Source of the DNA: Dryocosmus kuriphilus
Lineage: Eukaryota; Arthropoda; Insecta; Hymenoptera; Cynipidae
Reading direction: 5' to 3'
DNA length: 64,000 bases
NCBI GenBank assembly: GCA_038277395.1
Contig: CM076190.1
Span: 128,432,197 to 128,496,196 of the forward strand
Numbering within the stretch: position 1 is the stretch's first letter; each line of letters begins with the position of its first letter. The notes below the pieces were generated by a model. It had not been told where the DNA came from. It was given only the letters and a program-made list of their open reading frames with translations, and ran no database searches. Below are positions 47,483-57,566 of this stretch, in pieces. The position numbers and the translations under genes were made by a program.

Positions 47483-50400
47483 GTGGTCTCCATAAATAGC
47501 GCACTAGGGACCCTAATCATCATAAATAAAATTAGACTACTTCTTTAATTTAAAAACACTATTTTTAACATACTCTATACCTCAAATATAATAATTAGTC
47601 GGGCGCCAATCCTTTCTTGGGATAAGGGTGGGCTTATCCGACCAAAGTGAGCAAGGGCGATAAAATAAACGGAACCTATGTTCCAGATAGAAAAGGGCCC
47701 AACTCGCTGAGTGCTAAGCGTCTCGGGTCAAGAGCCAAAAGATACTCGGAACCTGCGTTCCAAAACAAAATGAAAAACAACTCATAGAACCTGCGTTCCA
47801 AAACTAGAAAGAAACACCCTGAACGCCAAGCATCTCAGCCAAAAGACAAAATAGGCTCACAAACTTCGGTCAGACAGTCACACCCAGATTATATAAGTAA
47901 ACCAAACCAAAAAAAATTATGTCAAGAAGTATACACAAAAAAAAAAGAAGAACCAACTGAGAGATAACTAAATGTACTGAAAAATAAAAGGCGCAAAAAA
48001 AATGAAGTAACCGACAAATAAAATCTCAAAATACTAAAATTAGGGTCGGCAAAAACAACTAGCTCAGCCTAAACACATAATGGTAGAGGGGCGGGTTACG
48101 TAATTACAAAGCTCATATTTTAGATATAATAGATAATAACAATTTATTCAATTCCTCAAAAGTGAAAAATTCTACAATGGGTCGATTACCGGAAGTCATA
48201 AGGAAACAACAAAATTGCGAACAAAAGAAACTCGACTATTAGCTCAAACAACAAAAAAAAAAAACAAAGTGGTCGCGTCAATAAATAAATAAAAAGAACA
48301 AAGCTCTCAATTAGATAGTGGCCGCAGCATACATGGTCATAACACGTTATATAAGTCGCCACTCGGGAAGGGTCACAAGAGAAAAATAGGCGCAACAAAA
48401 CAAGTACGTCATATAAATGAGTCGCAAAATTATGGCTAACATAACGATTTTGGGGTCAAATTGAATTACAATAAAATTGGCCTAAGCTACTGGATTTAAC
48501 GCGACACTACAATTTTGTTCGGCGAAAAATAATAAAAAAAAAAAAAAAAAAAGGAACGGGGGATTTCATAAGTTCGGACAGGGTGCTCAATTAAATTATT
48601 GAATAAATGAGGTCTTCCTAAATTTTGGGAGGGTACTCAACTACATTATCAAAAAAAAAAACGAGATTTTCACGATTTTGGGAATGACCTCAGTTAAATT
48701 ACTAAACAAAGGGTCTTCACAGTTTTTGGGTGTGATCTCAGCAAATTTATTTAACAAAGGGGTTTTTCATAATTTTGGGTGGGATCTCAACTAAATTATT
48801 TGACAAAAGGGTTTTCACAATTTTTGGGTATGACCTCAGTTAAATTACTAAACAAAGGGTTTTCACAGTTTTTGGGAAGGATCTCAGCTAAATTTCTTAA
48901 CAAAGGGGTTTTCATAATTTTGGGTGGGATCTCAGTTACAATATTAAACAAAGGGGGGGTTTTCATAATTTTGGGAAGGATCTCAGCTAAATTTCTTAAC
49001 AAAGGGGGTTTTAAATTTTGGGTGGGATCTCAGTTACAATATTAAACAAAGGGGGTTTTCCTAATTTTGGGAAGGATCTCAGCTAAATTTCTTAACAAAG
49101 GGGTTTTGGGTTCATAATATTTGGGGGGATCTCAGTTACAATATTAAACAAAGGGGGTTTTTCATAATTTTGGGAAGGATCTCAGCTAAATTTCTTAACA
49201 AAGGGGTTTTCATAATTTTGGGTGGGATCTCAGTTACAATATTAAACAAAGGGGGTTTTCCTAATTTTGGGAAGGATCTCAGCTAAATTTCTTAACAAAG
49301 GGGGGTGGGTTTTACAATATTAAACAAAGGGGGTTTTTGGGTGGGGGGTTTTCATAATTTTGGGTGGGATCAGTTACAATATTAAACAAAGGGGGTTTTC
49401 CTAATTTTGGGAAGGATCTCAGCTAAATTTCTTAACAAAGGGGTTTTCATAATTTTGGGAAGGATCTCAGTTACAATATTAAACAAAGGGGGTTTTCATA
49501 ATTTTGGGAGGATCTCAGCTAAATTTCTTAACAAAGGGGTTTTCATAATTTTGGGTGGGATCTCAGTTACAATATTAAACAAAGGGGGTTTTCATAATTT
49601 TGGGAAGGATCTCAGCTAAATTTCTTAACAAAGGGGTTTTCATAATTTTGGGTGGGATCTCAGTTACAATATTAAACAAAGGGGGTTTTCCTAATTTTGG
49701 GAAGGATCTCAGCTAAATTTCTTAACAAAGGGGTTTTCATAATTTTGGGTGGGATCTCAGTTACAATATTAAACAAAGGGGGTTTTCCTAATTTTGGGAA
49801 GGATCTCAGCTAAATTTCTTAACAAAGGGGTTTTCATAATTTTGGGTGGGATCTCAGTTACAATATTAAACAAAGGGGGTTTTCATAATTTTGGGAAGGA
49901 TCTCAGCTAAATTTCTTAACAAAGGGGTTTTCATAATTTTGGGTGGGATCTCAGTTACAATATTAAACAAAGGGGGTTTTCCTAATTTTGGGAAGGATCT
50001 CAGCTAAATTTCTTAGCAAAGGGGTTTTCAAAGGGGTTTTCATAATTTTGGGAAGGATCTCAGTTACGATATTAAACAAAGGGGGTTTTCATAATTTTGG
50101 GGAGGATCTCAGCTAAATTTCTTAACAAAGGGGTTTTCATAATTTTGGGTGGGATCTCAGTTACAATATTAAACAAAGGGGGTTTTCCTAATTTTGGGAA
50201 GGATCTCAGCTAAATTTCTTAACAAAGGGGTTTTCATAATTTTGGGTGGGATCTCAGTTACAATATTAAACAAAGGGGGTTTTCCTAATTTTGGGAAGGA
50301 TCTCAGCTAAATTTCTTAACAAAGGGGTTTTCATAATTTTGGGTGGGATCTCAGTTCGGATCGGGGTGAAATTCGAGAGCACATAATAAATCAAAAAAAA

Positions 50401-51731
50401 GCAGGTAGAAGAATGAAAAAAAAAAAAAAAGAAACATAGATTAAACACTTACGGAAACAACGTGGCGACCATTCCGGCATTCGGCACTCCGGATTATCAC
50501 AGGGAACTTACAAGCACATTATCTGTTATATAATACTCACTGAATCTATTTTTCTGAATAGTTTAGCCAAGGAGTGGACGGAATGAGAATGAGAATATTT
50601 ACAAGAGGGTGAATAAAAGAACTAATCCAAGGACTTGGCTAAACCATTCTACACGTGGTCCTACCTTCTTTTGTTGCTGGCGGTAGAGGCCTCGTTTTAG
50701 CACTTCGGTTCACACTTAAAGACAGGAGGCGAGAGAGCGTCTACCGCACTCACAAGACAATAAATACAAAGTGAGGAATTTACAAAATTGGGGAAGGGCT
50801 GGTGCGTATACGCCTAATTCCTTAGATTCGCAACGATCAAGAGAAGGATGGCTGATGAGGTCCGCTTCCGATTCGTCCATGCCATCTTCCTGTCCTTTCT
50901 CCGCCAGTCCTTATCAGCCGCCGTTGGGGAAGAGAGAGATTCCGAACTCCTTCGTTCTAGACTGAGTGAGAGGGTAGAGTCGTACTATTCCTACTTTTCA
51001 TGGCCGGCTGTATCCTGGTTATAAGGTGGAGAGTGAAGAGCCCCTCTCTCCCTGCTGCAGTCAGGGAGTGAGCCATCCCATGCTCCCATGAAAAGAAGTA
51101 AAACACAAAAAGAATGTCTGTACTCACAGAATAATAACTTTTGGACGGAATCACCTATTCTTTATTAGAATTTTGTAGTGACCGCCCGGTCAATCCTCAC
51201 CAGGAACTTGCCTTGGGTCTCAGATAACCAAATAAAATAATCATAAATTTGCAAGCGAATTACCTATTCTTATGCAGAATTTTGTAGTAACCGCTACGGT
51301 CGATCCTCACCAGGAACCTGCCTTGGGTCTCAGATAACCAAAAAAAATAATGTACTCCAGGAATCATGTGGGGACTGGTGCCGCGAAGATATGCTGAAGG
51401 TGAAGGTGGCGGTGGATCCAATCAAACATTTTCTTGGATGGCGGGACCTCTGCAACCCTTACTCGAGACCGCGGAATCACGAAATTTTTACAAAAACAAA
51501 AAAAAAAAATCAACTCAGCCCTGAGTTCTTAAAATTAAAAATAAAATACGCAAAATAAAAAGGATAAAATAAATAAATAAAACATAATATAAAATATAAT
51601 CTAATAAAAATGTATACAACAAAAAGGGAGGAGTGCCGAATTTTCTGCCCTCCGTGCGAACACGAGGGTTTCCGCTAAAATAAATACTTTAAATTAAATT
51701 TTGTGAGTTGCAGAAAATCTGCAACGTCACA
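47483..51731 (-). repeat. Gypsy 3' LTR, about 4.25 kb
   Basis: Matches 59742-64000 nearly base for base. The inner boundary ACGTCACA at 51724-51731 is next to a purine-rich tract. At the outer end, homology begins at GTGGTCTCC (47483), while the right LTR has about 18 more bases starting TGTGACGC, so the outermost tip is missing or altered here. Contains a minisatellite, A-rich homopolymers and a direct duplication of about 110 bp (51150-51350). No gene in it. Typical Gypsy LTRs are a few hundred bp, so this length is unusual. Confidence 0.85.
48580..50355. repeat. Minisatellite in the 3' LTR, 48/49-bp units in a dimer of about 97 bp
   Basis: Two alternating units: one with GGGTGGGATCTCAGTTACAA then TATTAAACAAAGGGGG, the other with GGGAAGGATCTCAGCTAAAT then TTCTTAACAAAGGGG. 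About 18 dimers, highly uniform from 48860 on, with more diverged monomers at 48580-48850. The period is not a multiple of three and the open frames through it are chance. Confidence 0.95.
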
Positions 51732-51746
51732 ACTCCCCTCTCCCTG
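51732..51746 (-). other. Polypurine tract of the Gypsy element
   Basis: On the minus strand GGGAGAGGGGAGT directly precedes the 3' LTR start TGTGACG. Position and purine content fit the plus-strand primer site. Confidence 0.75.
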
Positions 51747-52578
51747 GGGAGGACCGAACAGGTCTCAAACCACGAAGGGGAGACAAAAAAAAAGAAGAAG
51801 AAAGAAAAAGAAAAAAAAAAAAAAGTGAAAAAGCAGGAACCGCAATCAAGAATGGCCAGCCAAAAAAAAAAAAAAAAAAAATTTTTACGGACATAGCAGT
51901 TAAAATTCGGGGCTCCTTGACTAAACAAAATCAAAAATAAAAAAAAAACTAAATCTCAAATAAAAGAAATTAGTTAAGGACCAAACGAGAAGAAAAAAAA
52001 AAGAAAGTTCGCTAAATCCTAAAAATCAAAAAAAAAGAATTATCAAATCGCAAAAAAAACGAAACTTAAAGAGTAATGAGAATAAATACAGAAAGAGACA
52101 ACAAAAAGTAGAGTAGGTGGAAGTAAACGCAAAACAGAGAAAGGGAAGAATGAAACCATGAGAATGTAAACCTAATATCTTTAATAATATAAAATTAGTG
52201 GTGAACTACATATGTTTACAATCCGACATCTGAACAAAATATTTGAACAAAAGAAAAACCTAACTCCTCGTGAGTAGTAACAATAACAACAAAAAAAAAA
52301 AGTCACGTGAGCACGGGAGAAGAAGAAAAGGAAAAAGAAAATGAAAGGAAAAAGAGAAAAAAAAAAAAAAGGTTTTTGGTGCGTCAGGGGGGGGGGGGCC
52401 GATATGCAACCAAAAAAAAAAAAAAGCAAAGGGATTTCCCGCAGGGGTAAAATAAAAGGGGGACCAAAGGGTAAAAAAAAACAAGGGACCTCCGAAGGGG
52501 AGAAAAAAAAAAAGAAAGAAGGAAAAAGTAGGATCGCTAACGCCGGATCAAAAAAAAAAAAAAGGTAAGGGAGGGGTC
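51747..52578. other. Gypsy 3' untranslated region with many A-runs
   Basis: Between the extra ORF and the polypurine tract. On the + strand it is broken by many A-runs of 8-20 bases separated by GAAG-type sequence. Low-complexity open frames here (poly-Lys or poly-Phe) are not genes. Confidence 0.6.
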
Positions 52579-53349
52579 TCAGAGGGTTGGCCGGGGGGAG
52601 GCATTGGGCGAGGGTCGGGTACAGTAGGGACAGTTGGCTAGAGAGAATCCCGGTTCCCCACACCCGTGACAAAAAATGGTGAAGGGGCGTGGGCACCGAA
52701 CGTACCGATGACCACCCTGTCCACAATTCCAACACCCGAACCTGGCGGTGGTGTTTAGAAACCGGATGGTCAGGGGATTAACGTCCTCCGGGACTGGGAT
52801 CCTCAGGGACAATAAGGAGCGGACTTGGGGTTTGGGAAGGAGCGGTTCAGGAAGGGGAGTAGGCGGGGGTGTATTTTCGGGGGAGGGGGTGGGGGTCGGG
52901 CTGCTAATCGTCGACGTCGAAGGCGTCTGGGTGGCGATGGTTCTTGGCTGTTTTGTTGTGGGCGTCTGCGTGGCGACGGTCCTCGACCTCTTCGGGGGGG
53001 GTGTCTGGGTGTCGACGGTTCGACTGCTTCCCCGAAGGAAGGCCTGGACTCCCACATCTAGGGTTCTCACCCTTTTCCTCTCCTTGAAATAAGTTTGAGT
53101 GCCCGCCGTGTTAGTTTGCCTTGGCGGGCTTCTCGGCACGAGGTCAAACCTTTCGACAGCTTCGGTAATCATCTCTTCGTCTGTTGGCCAGTCCCTGATG
53201 ATGGCGGGCTGGCGGACGGTCGAGGACTCTTCTGTGGCCCTTTGCGCCTCCAGGAGGGCCGCGAAAAATCCGGGGTATCTCTCATTGATCCTCCGGATCA
53301 GGCCCGCGTACTCATGGAGATGGCGCAGGGGGTCGTTGCTGTTATCCAT
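52579..53349 (-). CDS. Gypsy extra 3' ORF: TQT-motif ladder plus paired zinc knuckles (256 aa)
   Basis: Intact frame from ATG 53349. Residues 1-75 are mildly helical and charged. TQT tripeptides occur at residues 84-86, 114-116, 127-129 and 140-142, with GVQA at 100-103; the last three are 13 residues apart (TVDTQT, TVATQT, TIATQT). This looks like the short anchoring motif bound by dynein light chain LC8 (inference). A Pro/Thr-rich linker follows (145-175). Residues 206-219 are a CX2CX4HX4C knuckle (CWNCGQGGHRYVRC) and 227-243 a second Cys cluster (CHGCG...CPYC). The pair closely matches the gag knuckles at 57122-57250, so it is probably a duplicated nucleocapsid module. It follows integrase, where env would lie in some Gypsy elements, but has no signal peptide or membrane segment. 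Confidence 0.8.
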   Translation of the reverse strand: MDNSNDPLRHLHEYAGLIRRINERYPGFFAALLEAQRATEESSTVRQPAIIRDWPTDEEMITEAVERFDLVPRSPPRQTNTAGTQTYFKERKRVRTLDVGVQAFLRGSSRTVDTQTPPPKRSRTVATQTPTTKQPRTIATQTPSTSTISSPTPTPSPENTPPPTPLPEPLLPKPQVRSLLSLRIPVPEDVNPLTIRFLNTTARFGCWNCGQGGHRYVRCPRPFTIFCHGCGEPGFSLANCPYCTRPSPNASPRPTL

Positions 53350-53434
53350 CGGATAGGTATCTGGGGGGGAATTTTGATCTTAAGTTACTGGGGGGGGACG
53401 AAGGGTTTCATATACTCTATATGGGATCTAGTAA

Positions 53435-55048
53435 TTACTTTACCGGTAAGGTCGGAGAGCTCATAGACGGTGGGTGAAAACACTTTCGAGACTCGATATG
53501 GGCCGACGTACCGGGGGCATAATTTTGAGGATATGTTTTGATTTTTGAGGACAGGACTCGGGATCGGGTTAGAACTAAATCTCCCTTGTTGAATCTCGCT
53601 TGCCTACGCCGGAGATTGTAGTATCTAGACTGTTTTTCAAAGGCACAGTCCAAATTTTTGATAACCCAGTCGCGCAAGGATTGGATCTTAGCCATTCGGT
53701 TTTTCCAAGATTCAGGGTCTCTAGGTTCGATTTCAGGCTCGCCAGTGGATCGTTTCCTACGAAGATTTACGGGTTGGGGATCCCTTCCGAAATTTAGAAA
53801 GGCGGGGGAGGACTTGAGGGTGGTATGGTGGGCGGTGTTGTATGCAAATTGGAATTCGGAAAGGTGTTGGTCCCACTTGCCATGGTCTTTCTCGATATAT
53901 GAAACTATCATGGTTTTCAGGATTCTGTTAACCCTTTCCACGGGGTTTGCTTGAGGGTGATAGGGGGGGGTTGTGGTATGGGTAATGTTAAATTCCTGGG
54001 CTAGTTGATAGAGCGTTTTGTTTACGAATTCGGTCCCATTATCGGTGAGAAGTACTTGAGGCGTCCCCCAGCGATTGATGACATTTTCGCGAAAGGCGGC
54101 CTCTATTTTCTTACCCGTAGCTACGCGCAGGGGCACGATTTCTATCCATTTCGTAAATAAATCCTGTATTACCAGAATGTATTGGAATCCTAGTTTACTT
54201 CTAGGGAGGGGGCCCATGACATCTGCGGCCACAACTATCCACGGTTCTTCTACGACGCGATGCCCCATTAAACCCGCGGGCAATTGTTGTTCTACTTTGC
54301 ACATCTGGCAAGTCGCGCAACCCTTCACATAGTTTTTTATGTCCCTGAAGTAACCAGGCCAGTAATATTTGGCGGAAACGCGCATATAAGTTTTTTGTGT
54401 CCCTAAGTGACCAGATTGTGGTTGGTCGTGGGCCTCTGAAATTAGGGTTTTCTTTTCGCTGTCCCTAGGTACTAGCTTCCATTCGTTGAGGTCTTGAACA
54501 AAATCCGCCACGAGGGGGTTAGGTCGGTGGGTGTACAGCTTTTCGTTGGAAATCTTCCAACGGGGGAATCTTTCTGGGAAATTGGATACAGCAGTGAATC
54601 GACGGTGGTACCAGGATGGGGGGGAATCTCTGACTAATAATATTTCCTCGGTATTTTGGGGTTCGTACATTCGGGATAAAGCATCGGGAACGTGATGTGA
54701 AGAGCCTTTTCTGTGTACTATTTCGAAGTCGTATTCCAGCAGTGATAACGACCATCTTGCTAAGCGACCAGTAGGGTTTTTTAGATTATGAAGCCACCGA
54801 AGGCTACTGTGATCTGTAACCACGGTGAATCTATATCCCTCAATGTAAGGTCTATATTTTTGGATAGACCACACTATCGCGAGGCATTCTTTTTCTGTCG
54901 TTGAAAACTTTTGTTCGGCGTCTGTTAGCGTCCGACTAGCGTATGAAATTACGCGCTCTTGACCATCGACGTTTTGTGTGAGGACAGCTCCTAGCCCGGT
55001 ATTGCTTGCGTCCGTTTGCAGTATGAAAGGGATCTCAAATTGGGGCAC
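53435..55048 (-). CDS. Gypsy pol, RNase H and integrase part (537 aa segment)
   Basis: RNase H starts LQTDASNTGLGAVL, with STTEKECLAIVW, VVTDHSSLRW and HVPDALSR. The integrase zinc finger is HDQPQSGHLG ... CATCQMC. The catalytic core has VVAADVMGPLP (first Asp), LLTDNGTEFVN (second) and NPVERVNRILK (Glu). A C-terminal NKGDLVLTR leads to a GPY-type module, which reads in another frame from about 53530 (RYVGPYRV, YELSDL, HIEYMKPF) because of a break in a run of C. The 5' edge joins the RT segment after another break near 55045. All catalytic residues are present. Confidence 0.9.
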   Translation of the reverse strand: MPQFEIPFILQTDASNTGLGAVLTQNVDGQERVISYASRTLTDAEQKFSTTEKECLAIVWSIQKYRPYIEGYRFTVVTDHSSLRWLHNLKNPTGRLARWSLSLLEYDFEIVHRKGSSHHVPDALSRMYEPQNTEEILLVRDSPPSWYHRRFTAVSNFPERFPRWKISNEKLYTHRPNPLVADFVQDLNEWKLVPRDSEKKTLISEAHDQPQSGHLGTQKTYMRVSAKYYWPGYFRDIKNYVKGCATCQMCKVEQQLPAGLMGHRVVEEPWIVVAADVMGPLPRSKLGFQYILVIQDLFTKWIEIVPLRVATGKKIEAAFRENVINRWGTPQVLLTDNGTEFVNKTLYQLAQEFNITHTTTPPYHPQANPVERVNRILKTMIVSYIEKDHGKWDQHLSEFQFAYNTAHHTTLKSSPAFLNFGRDPQPVNLRRKRSTGEPEIEPRDPESWKNRMAKIQSLRDWVIKNLDCAFEKQSRYYNLRRRQARFNKGDLVLTRSRVLSSKIKTYPQNYAPGTSAHIESRKCFHPPSMSSPTLPVK

Positions 55049-55880
55049 GTTAAAATAGGCGCTTCGGATAGGCAGTGTTTAATTTTCTCGAACGCGATTT
55101 GCTGGTTTTCTCCCCAATTCCAACGCTGCTTTTTCTTCAGCAACATCGACAGGGGGCTCGCTAAGGTCGCGTAATTTTGAATAAATCTACGATACCAACT
55201 CGACATTCCGAGAAATCGGCGCAGCGCTTTTACGTTCGTGGGGGTGGGGTATTTTAAGATGGGATCTATTTTATCTGGATCGGTTTGTAAGCCATTTTCA
55301 TTTACTAGGAAACCTAAATAATGTACTTGGGGGCAACAGAATTCGCTCTTGTCTCGGTTAATCTCTAGACCGGCGTCTTTTATCTTTTTCAGGACTTTAG
55401 AAAGCCATTGAAGATGTTCTTCAAAAGACTTTGTGACTATTATTACGTCATCTAAATAAACAAAGGCGTGGGGTTCCATTTCAGGACCTATTATTTTGTC
55501 TAATAACCGCTGGAAAGTGGCGGGGGCGTTGGTGAGAGGCCGAAGGGCATCCTTTTAAATTGGAATAGGCCACGTCCCGGTACAGTAAATGCTGTTTTGT
55601 CACGACTACCTTCTTCGAGTGGAACTTGGTGGAAACCTTTGCGTAAGTCTATCTTCGAGATATAAGTCGCGCTTCGCAGTTTGTCCAGTATGCCTGTCAT
55701 TTGTGGCAAAGGATAGGCGTCTTTTTTAGTAACCGCATTAACTTTACGCAAATCTAGGCAGAAACGGTAGTTGCCGTCAGGTTTCTTTGCCATGACTATT
55801 GGTGAAGACCACCCACTCTTCGAAGGTTCAATAATATCGTTCGCTAACATTTCGTCTACTTCGGCGACTAGGGCCTCCAT
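54991..55880 (-). pseudogene. Gypsy reverse transcriptase, two frames
   Basis: 55880-55500 carries VDEMLANDIIEPSKSGWSSP, RFCLDLRKVNAVT, YISKIDLRKGFHQVPL and FKRMPFGL. A break near 55545 shifts the frame, and 55479-54991 carries AFVYLDDVII (catalytic YLDD), EINRDKSEFC, VHYLGFLV, ALRRFLGMSSWYRRFI and SPLSMLLKK. Motifs are all intact, so the lesion is a small indel. It could be a sequencing error or a recent mutation. Confidence 0.88.
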
Positions 55881-57060
55881 GACTTAGGGGATACTAGATG
55901 ATAACGTTGTTTTATAGGCGGATGGTTCCCTACGTCTATGACATGTTTAGTTAAATTCGTTAGACCCGGCTTTCCGAGTGCGTCTGGTAATTCTTGTTTG
56001 AGGAATTCTTTAAGTTTAATGGCTTCTTCAACGGTCGGTTCCCTCAAGCCGCAACAATTTTCAAAAGAATCTGATTCGAACTCAAAGGAGTAAATTTTAT
56101 TCGGGTTGCCTTTAAAATTCCATTTTCTATCCTCAAAGTCTACACTAATTCTAAATGCTTTCAGAAAATCTAAGCCAATTGCAAGAGGGACAGGTAGAGA
56201 ATTAAGTACTCGAATACAAATAGACTTCTCTTGATTTTTAAGTTTAACCGGAGCAATTATTTCCTGAGAAACTAGTTCTACTTGGCTATTCGCCACTTGG
56301 ACTCGACCTCTTTTATAAACCATTTTTAAATTTAAATCCTCTATTAATTTTAAACCATCCAAGCCCATGAAAGAACGCGAGGCGCCACTATCTACCAAGG
56401 CTTTAATTTTCTTTCCTAAAATTTCAAATGTCAAGTACATCAAGGGTTGAGGGCCAAAAAGGGATAAAGGTTGATAAGGGAGTTCAGAAAGGTTATAAAT
56501 CGGGATAGGGGTTGGAGGGCAAAGCTCGTTTTCGGGGATCTCTTTAGGGTTATCGGGGAGGTGTATGTTAGGGTTGATTTTTCGGACATCTAAATAAAGT
56601 GGCTCGCAAAGGGGTTGGGATAAGTTAACAGTGGGGTCTGGAGGGGCAGTATCTGGGTGGGGTATGGTAGGGTTGGGGTTTGATGATGCAGTAATCTCTA
56701 CAGGGATCGGTTTATCAGAGTTGCTACGAGATACCAATTCTCTCGTTTTTAGATTTATTGTACTCGTAATTAATTGGTCTTGTGCTTTCAACTCTTTTAA
56801 GAAAGGGTTGTTCGGGTGAATTGAAGACAGTTGAGGGTTTTTAGTTTTAAATCTTAAAAGGGGGATATTGGATGCTATGTCTATTTCTTTTTCTCTTATA
56901 AAAATTCTATTTTCAAAAATATAGAGAGTCAGGGGGTAATCTTTCGGAATATAAGCCCCCGTGAAATCCGAGAGATTAGTTTCAGAGTTTAAATATTCGA
57001 TTTCGATTAGTTCTAAAGTTAATGGATATTTATTTTTCTTTACTTTTGGGGGTTTCTAAT
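55868..57060 (-). CDS. Gypsy protease region
   Basis: Segment with ATG at 56791; the upstream open sequence to about 57060 probably belongs to it. A Pro-rich spacer precedes MYLTFEILGKKIKALVDSGA, a retropepsin with the active-site DSGA and a following IGLDFLKAF. It ends in a break at 55870-55885, directly before the RT segment. Region 57060-56800 contains at least one stop. Confidence 0.8.
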
Positions 57061-57121
57061 TTTAAAGGGGGTTCATTTTGATTTACTAGAGGTGTGTTCA
57101 CCCTACAACATACCTCAGGGT

Positions 57122-57540
57122 TCAATTTCCCGAACACTTCGGACACTCAGGTCTAATTGTGTCCTTCCTACCACAACCGAAACAAAATTTTTCCCTACGC
57201 TGTTTACAGCCCGAGAACCTGTGGCCTATCTCGCCACAATTCCAACACCTCGGGGGTGTGTCATTTTTGTAGGGAGGAGCGCTGGTATCAGAAGGGGTAG
57301 TAGGGGTTTTAGGGGTATTGGTTCCCGAAGAAGAAGGTTTTGGATCGGGATGGGACGAGGTAGGGGAGTCTACAGGGGGGCTAGGTTTCTTCCGGTTCTG
57401 CCTTTTACTGTCTTTCTCTATTGACAAGTATGCCATATCAACTAGTCCCTCCGGGGGTGGCAGTTCACTCTGCTCTTCCTCTAACAATGCGATTCTTTCA
57501 TAACGTCTGTCCGTTCTATCTTTTTCGAATCGCCTGTTGT
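57122..57540 (-). pseudogene. Gypsy gag nucleocapsid part with two zinc knuckles
   Basis: Minus strand, in a different frame from the main gag segment. A Pro/Ser-rich linker, then CWNCGEIGHRFSGC (CX2CX4HX4C) and CFGCGRKDTIRPECPKC. Continuity with gag is broken by shifts between about 57565 and 57490, where the frame changes twice within about 70 bp. Confidence 0.8.
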
Positions 57541-57566
57541 TTTCTGGTTCCTAGGATCTTTATAAG

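Noticed and set aside
48580..50355. Regular repeats resembling a CRISPR array or a repeat protein
   Set aside because: There are no unique spacers, units alternate between two types, the setting is a eukaryotic LTR, and the period of about 97 bp shifts the reading frame each dimer.
50771..51154. Small frames repeated in both Gypsy LTRs (also near 63048-63435)
   Set aside because: They recur only because the LTRs are duplicates; no domain or signal is recognisable.
52181..52735. 184-aa Phe-rich minus-strand frame, and the Lys-rich + strand frames opposite
   Set aside because: Low-complexity translation of A/T runs in the Gypsy 3' untranslated region.
52748..53092. + strand Gly/Val-rich frames
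   Set aside because: Shadows of the Gypsy extra ORF on the other strand.
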